Of a stretch of DNA of 17,135 nucleotides, positions 12,662-17,135 are shown one piece after another. This DNA comes from an uncultured Oscillospiraceae bacterium (lineage in GTDB: Bacteria > Bacillota > Clostridia > Oscillospirales > Acutalibacteraceae), in NCBI GenBank assembly GCA_900546785.1, contig URED01000044.1, positions 1-17,135 on the forward strand. The letters run 5' to 3'. The notes under the pieces were generated by a model, which ran no database searches, had not been told where the DNA came from, and saw nothing but the letters and a program-made list of their open reading frames with translations. The first letter of the stretch is position 1. Every line of letters starts with the position of its first letter. The translations under genes and the position numbers were made by a program.

Positions 12662-14689
12662 ATGAAAAAAATGAGAAGGGCATGGAGCTTACTGCTTTCA
12701 ACGGCGATCTTGATAGGTTCTGTGTTTTGCGTAAACTTTTCCGCCTTTTCAAGCGATACATACAGCTTTACATTTGAAGGCGTTTACGATTACACCAGAG
12801 CTTATGAGATACTGGAACTTGTGAACGAGGAAAGAGCGGCATACGGCCTTGATCCGCTGGTGCTTGACAAGGAACTGCAGGAGGCGGCAATGCTCAGGGC
12901 GCTGGAAACTTCTGTTGACTTCTCCCATACACGCCCGGACGGCAGATCCTGCTATACGGCCTGCCCTTCAAAAATGGACGGCGAAAACATAGCCGCGGGG
13001 AATTCAACGGCGCAGGCAACGATGGAGCAATGGATGAATTCAGCCGGCCACAGGGCGAATATACTGAGAGAGGATTTCAAATCCATCGGTATCGGCTGTT
13101 TCTCCTACAGCGAAGGGGGATCCGCTTACTGGAGCCAGTGCTTCGGCTACGGCAAGGCGGAGGGCAGCCCAAGGGTATCCGGAACGCAAGCGGTAACCGA
13201 ATCGGTCAGCATTCTGAAAGAGAATGTTAAAATGTACGCTTATGCCGTCAAAAACGTTCATAACATAAACTATATGACGATCGGTGAGACCGGTTATTTC
13301 ATATACGGAATCTTAAACCCCGGCTGGACGGCGCGCTATGCGCCCGGCTATGCCGGCGACTATACATTCTCAACCACAGACCCGGATGTAATATCCATTG
13401 ATTCAAGCGGAAATTTCGTTGCCGTCGGCGAAGGTACGGCAACGGTTACGGTAAGCCTGAATGCGGATCCGTCTCAAAAATACAGCGCCGCCATAGAGGT
13501 GCGCAAATTTGACCCTACCAACAGCACCGATTTTAAAATATCGTATATCGGTAAGCACGAATACACGACCCACCCGATCACGCCGAAACCAACCGTTACA
13601 TACGGTGATAAAACGTTTGTGGAGGGCGTGGATTACACCTTATCCTACAAAAACAATATAAATCCCGGCACCGCCACAATGACTGTTACGCTGATCGGCG
13701 AATACACGGGGTCCGTAGATCTGATATTCTATATAACGGGAGATCATACGAGCCATTATTATTCTTCAAAAGTGATAAAAGACGCTACATGTGAGGAAAG
13801 CGGCGAAATAAAATACACCTGCGATGTATGCGGATTCAGCTACACCGAAACGATTGAAAAGCTGCCCCACACGATCATTGATATTCCGGCCGTCAAGCCC
13901 ACGTGCACAAAAGCCGGCAGCACTGCCGGCAAAAAATGCAGCGTCTGCGGCACCGTAACGGTTGAACCGCAGGAGATCAAAGCGCCCGGCCACAGCTACG
14001 GCGAATGGACTACGCTCAAGGACGCGACCTGTACGCAAAACGGAACCAAACAAAGAACCTGTTCAACGTGTAAGAAGACCGAAGAGGCAGCGATACCCGC
14101 TTCAGGGCATAATTATGCGGACGGCGTATGTACGAACTGCAACGACGATATAAGATTAACGGACAGTTCTTTCGGCATCCTCGTTTTCGGCGAAGATGAA
14201 AACACCCTGCCTGAAGGCGCAAAGCTTTCCGTTACACAGGGTACCGCCGAAGCCGATGGGGTTGTATATTCCATTGTGATACAAAAGAACGGCGCCAACA
14301 TTCAGCCAAACGGCAGGATAACCGTTAAGGTTCCCGTTCCGGACGGAATGAACGGCAGCGAACTGATGGTGTTCAGGGAAAATGCCAACGGCACCTATAC
14401 AGAGCTTAACGCCGAATACCAAGACGGATATATGACCTTTACGGCATATCAGCTTGGCACGATAGCCGTATCTGCCGAATGCCCGGGTACACCGGCGGGA
14501 ATGTCCGGCGATATTGACGCGGACGGGGAGATCACAGACTGGGACGCAATCATGTTAAACCGCTATCTTGCGGGCTGGGACGTTCCGATAGACCTGACCG
14601 CCGCGGACACCGATAAAGACGGCGAGATCACGGACTGGGATGCAATCCTGCTCAACCGCTACCTTGCCGGATGGGATGTGGAGCTTTAA
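12662..14689 (+). CDS. Secreted CAP/SCP-domain protein with Ig-like, Cys-rich and dockerin modules
   Basis: The protein is about 675 residues. Numbering here counts from the GTG at 12659, an equally possible start; the ATG at 12662 is 9 nt from AAAGGAG. Residues 1-31 are a signal peptide (MKKMRR, then a hydrophobic core). A CAP domain spans about 46-166, with the usual His90 (DFSHTRPDG), Glu109 (GENIAAG) and His131 (AGHRANIL). A Big2-like Ig fold lies at about 225-283 (VISIDSSGNFVAVGEGTATV), followed by a beta-rich domain to about 360. A Cys-rich stretch at 375-494 has repeated C-x2-C pairs. Another beta domain covers about 500-606. A type I dockerin at 617-676 has two calcium loops, DIDADGEITDWD and DTDKDGEITDWD, each followed by LNRYLAGWDV. 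It is exported, and the dockerin suggests docking to a cohesin scaffold. CAP function in bacteria is poorly known. Confidence 0.9.
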   Translation: MKKMRRAWSLLLSTAILIGSVFCVNFSAFSSDTYSFTFEGVYDYTRAYEILELVNEERAAYGLDPLVLDKELQEAAMLRALETSVDFSHTRPDGRSCYTACPSKMDGENIAAGNSTAQATMEQWMNSAGHRANILREDFKSIGIGCFSYSEGGSAYWSQCFGYGKAEGSPRVSGTQAVTESVSILKENVKMYAYAVKNVHNINYMTIGETGYFIYGILNPGWTARYAPGYAGDYTFSTTDPDVISIDSSGNFVAVGEGTATVTVSLNADPSQKYSAAIEVRKFDPTNSTDFKISYIGKHEYTTHPITPKPTVTYGDKTFVEGVDYTLSYKNNINPGTATMTVTLIGEYTGSVDLIFYITGDHTSHYYSSKVIKDATCEESGEIKYTCDVCGFSYTETIEKLPHTIIDIPAVKPTCTKAGSTAGKKCSVCGTVTVEPQEIKAPGHSYGEWTTLKDATCTQNGTKQRTCSTCKKTEEAAIPASGHNYADGVCTNCNDDIRLTDSSFGILVFGEDENTLPEGAKLSVTQGTAEADGVVYSIVIQKNGANIQPNGRITVKVPVPDGMNGSELMVFRENANGTYTELNAEYQDGYMTFTAYQLGTIAVSAECPGTPAGMSGDIDADGEITDWDAIMLNRYLAGWDVPIDLTAADTDKDGEITDWDAILLNRYLAGWDVEL

Positions 14690-14716
14690 CGCGCAAAAAA
14701 CAGCAAATAAGATTTA

Positions 14717-14755
14717 AGGCCTTTCGGAGCCATAGGACTCTGAAAGGTCTTTTTT
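14717..14755 (+). terminator. Terminator of the CAP-dockerin gene
   Basis: AGGCCTTTCGGAG (14717-14729) pairs with CTCTGAAAGGTCT (14738-14750) over 13 positions with two G-U wobbles. It is followed by a run of T. It starts 27 bp past the stop codon. Confidence 0.9.
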
Positions 14756-14797
14756 ACAAACTATAAATGCGTAAGGTCATTGCTAAGGCGGAAATTC

Positions 14798-14817
14798 AAA
14801 CAGGTTCAGCCCTGTTT
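14798..14817. other. Small hairpin downstream of the protein phosphatase gene
   Basis: AAACAGG (14798-14804) and CCTGTTT (14811-14817) form a perfect 7-bp stem with a 6-nt loop, about 50 bp past the phosphatase stop. On the minus strand only GAATTT follows, so it is at best a weak terminator for that gene. The rest of 14756-14864 shows nothing recognisable. Confidence 0.3.
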
Positions 14818-14864
14818 CTCACTGCAGCGGAGAGATTCGCAGAGCCGTTCGTAATACTTGTTTT

Positions 14865-15341
14865 TCATAATTTACGCTCATTTTCCAAATAATCCAAAAG
14901 CGCAGCGCAGCCGCGTTCAATATCCGCATAAGCCATTTTGAAATCGCCGCTGTACCACGGGTCCGAAATATCTGCATCGCTGCCTGCAAAGCTTAGCAGC
15001 TTATGCACCTTGCCGTGCTTATCGCCGCCGAACAGGCGCAGCATATTGCGGATATTTTCCCCATCCATACCTATAATGAGATCATATTTTTCATAATCTT
15101 CCTTTTTAAGGCGCACGGCACGCTTGCCGGCGCAGGATATTCCGTGTTTGGCGAGTTCCCGCCGTGCGGGCGGATACACAGGGTTGCCTATGCCGCCCCA
15201 TATCTCTTCTCCGCTGGTTGCGGCGGAAGCAATATGATAACTGCCCGGCTGCCCGCCGGTTTGTACCATCTCTTTAAATATGAACTCTGCCATAGGCGAG
15301 CGGCATATGTTGCCATGGCAGACAAATAAAATATTGCGCAT
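14865..15341 (-). CDS. Low-molecular-weight protein-tyrosine phosphatase family protein
   Basis: The 158-residue protein has the LMW-PTP fold signature. The P-loop CHGNICRS holds nucleophile Cys8 and Arg14, with the catalytic Ser/Thr as S15. The general-acid loop is SDPWYSGDF with Asp127. The length is standard. Such enzymes dephosphorylate tyrosine (or arginine) residues in the cytosol; in Firmicutes they often counter tyrosine kinases of capsule synthesis, but no kinase gene is nearby here. The ATG at 15341 was chosen because the family starts MxxILFVCxGN; the longer frame from 15416 would add 25 unrelated residues and would overlap its own promoter. It is monocistronic. Confidence 0.92.
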   Translation of the reverse strand: MRNILFVCHGNICRSPMAEFIFKEMVQTGGQPGSYHIASAATSGEEIWGGIGNPVYPPARRELAKHGISCAGKRAVRLKKEDYEKYDLIIGMDGENIRNMLRLFGGDKHGKVHKLLSFAGSDADISDPWYSGDFKMAYADIERGCAALLDYLENERKL

Positions 15342-15380
15342 GGTGTTCGTATTCCCTTCCGCTTGTTTTTTGTCTTGCTG

Positions 15381-15389
15381 ATTATACCA
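15381..15389 (-). promoter_or_regulatory. Extended -10 promoter of the protein phosphatase gene
   Basis: On the minus strand TGGTATAAT (15389-15381) matches TGnTATAAT exactly and lies about 40 bp before the ATG at 15341. The -35 region is poor, as is common for extended -10 promoters. Confidence 0.6.
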
Positions 15390-15430
15390 TAAAAAGCGAC
15401 AATTTACACGGCTCATTTTTTAGAAACGAT

Positions 15431-15488
15431 TCGGGAGGGCAGCACTCCTTGCTGTCGCCCCTTGATTGCCTGCCGGCAAAGGCGGGCA
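15431..15488. repeat. Two tandem GC-rich stem-loops after the MATE gene
   Basis: AGCA-CTCCT-TGCT (15441-15453), extended outward by G/C pairs, forms one stem. GCCTGCC (15468-15474) with GGCGGGC (15481-15487) forms a second with a 6-nt loop. Neither has a T tract on either strand. They lie at the border between host-like DNA and the AT-rich MATE gene and could be an element end or transcript-end structures. Confidence 0.35.
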
Positions 15489-15494
15489 GAGCTG

Positions 15495-16718
15495 TCAACG
15501 GCGGCGTAAAACGGCGTTCATTTTATCGTTAACCTGCTTGGGCGGCTTTATTATTTTATTAAGAAGCAAACATACAACGGCGGCAATAATCTCGGTTACC
15601 ATAAAAGTAAACCATACGAAATTCAAGCCTGCATAATGGAAAACCCATGCTAACGGAACCAATAAAATGATTTGCCGAAGAACAGTAATGAAAACGCTTG
15701 CTCTTCCACGATCAATTCCCTGAAAATAAACGGCAAACATCATGACTAGACCCGCCGGGATAAAGCTTCCCGATATGATTCGCAAGGCATAACGCCCAAT
15801 CCGAATAATCGAGTCATTGTTTGAAAATATAGATAGCAGCTGCTCCGGAACAATCATAAAAATCACAACAGCCACAAGCATAATACTGCAAGAAAAAAGT
15901 GTAGAATATTTTAAGGTATCTTTTACTCTTTGCCTTTTGCCTGCGCCATAATTAAAGCTGATAATCGGTAAAATCACTTGCTGCAAGCCCATTAAAGGAA
16001 TAAAGAAAAATGTCTGTAATTTATAATAGATTCCTAAAACAGTAACTGCGTCCTCCGTGAATTGTTTTAGTATTAAATTCAAGCCCACAATATAAAGCGT
16101 GTACAAAGACTGCATAACAATCGACGGGATCCCTGCCCGATAAATTTTGATACAGTTTTGTCCTTGTATGTTCCCTTGAAAATGATAAATACGGCAAACC
16201 GCGATGAGAGTAATTATCATTGCCACAATTTGTCCTGCGACTGTTGCGAGTGCGGCTCCCGCAACTCCTAATTCCGGCATACCGAACAGACCGAAAATAA
16301 GGATAGGATCAAAAATCACGTTAATAATTGCACCTGCCACCTGCGCTAACATCGGCGTAAGCATATTGCCCTTAGCCTGCAAAATTTTTGTGCAGTTTGA
16401 TTCGATAAACAATCCGAAAGAACCTGCAAAAATAATCCGGGCATATTGAACGCCCTGCTCACGCACAAGTATTTGCTCGGATGAAACAGAATAGTAGCCT
16501 TTGATAAAAAGCAGACCTATACAAGCAAAAACCAAATAATTTAGCAAACCTAAAAAGAGACCGCTTTTCACAAAGTCGGCCTGCGATTTAGTTTCCCCAG
16601 TTCCGTCCATTCTTGAAACTAAAATGTTAATACCTGTTCCTGTTCCAGTAGCCAGGGCAGTCATTAAAAGCTGAATAGGAAAAATAATAGAAAGAGCAGT
16701 TAATCCAGCGTCTGAATA
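15495..16718 (-). CDS. MATE-family multidrug/cation efflux transporter, N-terminally truncated
   Basis: This is a polytopic MATE exporter (Na+ or H+ antiport of drugs or metabolites). The recognisable core begins YSDAGLTALSIIFPIQ near 16718. The helix-2 signature ATGTGTGINILVSRMDG follows, then many hydrophobic helices to a normal C-terminal end in RRR. About 40-50 residues, covering the N terminus and helix 1, are missing. The first in-frame ATG is only at 16664, inside helix 2 and without a ribosome site, and an in-frame stop lies upstream in the holin region. Base use is much richer in A+T than in neighbouring genes: 37 of 120 G+C in 15961-16080 against 33 of 60 in 10141-10200, counted by hand. 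This suggests recent acquisition. As it stands it is probably non-functional. Confidence 0.8.
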   Translation of the reverse strand, partial: YSDAGLTALSIIFPIQLLMTALATGTGTGINILVSRMDGTGETKSQADFVKSGLFLGLLNYLVFACIGLLFIKGYYSVSSEQILVREQGVQYARIIFAGSFGLFIESNCTKILQAKGNMLTPMLAQVAGAIINVIFDPILIFGLFGMPELGVAGAALATVAGQIVAMIITLIAVCRIYHFQGNIQGQNCIKIYRAGIPSIVMQSLYTLYIVGLNLILKQFTEDAVTVLGIYYKLQTFFFIPLMGLQQVILPIISFNYGAGKRQRVKDTLKYSTLFSCSIMLVAVVIFMIVPEQLLSIFSNNDSIIRIGRYALRIISGSFIPAGLVMMFAVYFQGIDRGRASVFITVLRQIILLVPLAWVFHYAGLNFVWFTFMVTEIIAAVVCLLLNKIIKPPKQVNDKMNAVLRRR

Positions 16719-17135
16719 ACTGGAAAGTAAGACTTCAGAGCGGATCTTGGTGGATGGGCATCATTTCCGCAGTGGTTGTTGCAATTTTTGCAATTCTTAA
16801 GATCTGCAAGGTGGACGTGCCTGTGACAGCAGATGAGGTGATGAATGTTGCCATGCTCGTTCTGATGATTCCTGCAGCAATCGGAATCACGACCGATCCT
16901 ACAACGAAAGGCGTGTCAGACAGCCAGCAGGCGCTTACATACGATACGCCGAAAGAGGATGAGGAAAAGGGCGGTCTGATGACCTATGATGAATTTGTAA
17001 AAGCCTATAACGGTAAAGCAACGGACTATGACGGTGCATACGGCGCGCAGTGCGTAGACCTTATCAAGCTGTATCTGAACAAGGTGTTCGGTATCAAGCC
17101 CGGCAGCTGGGGCAACGCCAAGTATTATTGGCTGA
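16712..17135 (+). CDS. Phage holin (phi-LC3-like) in frame with a CHAP endolysin, partial at both ends
   Basis: An open frame with no stop runs from 16691 to the window end. From 16718 it reads NWKVRLQSGSWW, then a hydrophobic segment (16754-16795) and a second one (about 16838-16870), then DPTTKGVSDSQQALTYDTP. This is the hallmark tail of phi-LC3/LLH-type phage holins, which permeabilise the membrane for the lysin. Without a stop it continues GGL-MTYDEF into a CHAP amidase/peptidase domain, with nucleophile Cys in GAQCVDL (codon at 17051) and PGSWGNAKYYW before the edge; the catalytic His lies beyond the window. No ATG exists at the holin start; a CTG at 16712 is the only near match. An ATG at 16979, with AAGGGCGG upstream, could start the lysin separately. 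Confidence 0.75.
   Translation, partial: MNNWKVRLQSGSWWMGIISAVVVAIFAILKICKVDVPVTADEVMNVAMLVLMIPAAIGITTDPTTKGVSDSQQALTYDTPKEDEEKGGLMTYDEFVKAYNGKATDYDGAYGAQCVDLIKLYLNKVFGIKPGSWGNAKYYWL

Noticed and set aside
1..17135. CRISPR arrays, tRNA or rRNA genes, transposases
   Set aside because: I found no regularly spaced repeats, cloverleaf-like segments, rRNA-like sequence or transposase motifs on either strand.

Overview
The window looks like chromosome of an uncultured anaerobic Firmicute of class Clostridia, probably from a gut or rumen Oscillospiraceae-like lineage. This is inferred from the walJ(yycJ)-rlmH pairing, the short Firmicutes-type NadB next to NadC, many GGAGG-type ribosome sites, frequent TTG/GTG starts, short intergenic hairpin terminators and a secreted protein ending in a dockerin. 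No rRNA, tRNA, CRISPR array or transposase is visible.

Layout, left to right. Positions 1-400 hold no convincing gene, only inverted repeats and terminators. Positions 401-2301 are a leftward, tightly overlapping operon: walJ-like metallo-hydrolase, rlmH, a GNAT acetyltransferase and a C-terminally truncated SAM methyltransferase. A terminator separates it from leftward murA (2383-3669). A 489-bp AT-rich divergent spacer separates murA from a rightward CNNM/CorC-type membrane protein (4159-5538). Next come a leftward metallophosphoesterase (5587-6957) and a leftward two-gene unit, HAD phosphatase then GPH-family sugar symporter (9227 down to 7113). nadB-nadC run rightward (9430-11599). Two small leftward genes follow: a stand-alone FakA/YloV C-terminal-like domain and a YccF membrane protein. 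A large secreted CAP/SCP protein with Ig-like, Cys-rich and dockerin modules runs rightward (12662-14689), then a leftward low-molecular-weight protein phosphatase (14865-15341).

The right end is different. A visibly AT-richer, leftward MATE transporter lacks its N terminus. It meets head to head, at about 16718, a rightward phage lysis gene that has also lost a normal start. That lysis gene reads from a phi-LC3-type holin into a CHAP endolysin with no stop codon and runs off the window. The junction is either a real recombination scar, with mobile DNA beside chromosome, or an assembly chimera.

Most genes are housekeeping: cell-wall precursor synthesis (murA), ribosome modification (rlmH), NAD synthesis (nadBC) and envelope/ion functions. 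The least ordinary parts are the dockerin-tagged CAP protein, the holin-CHAP read-through, the MATE/holin junction, the orphan FakA-C-like protein and the truncated methyltransferase.
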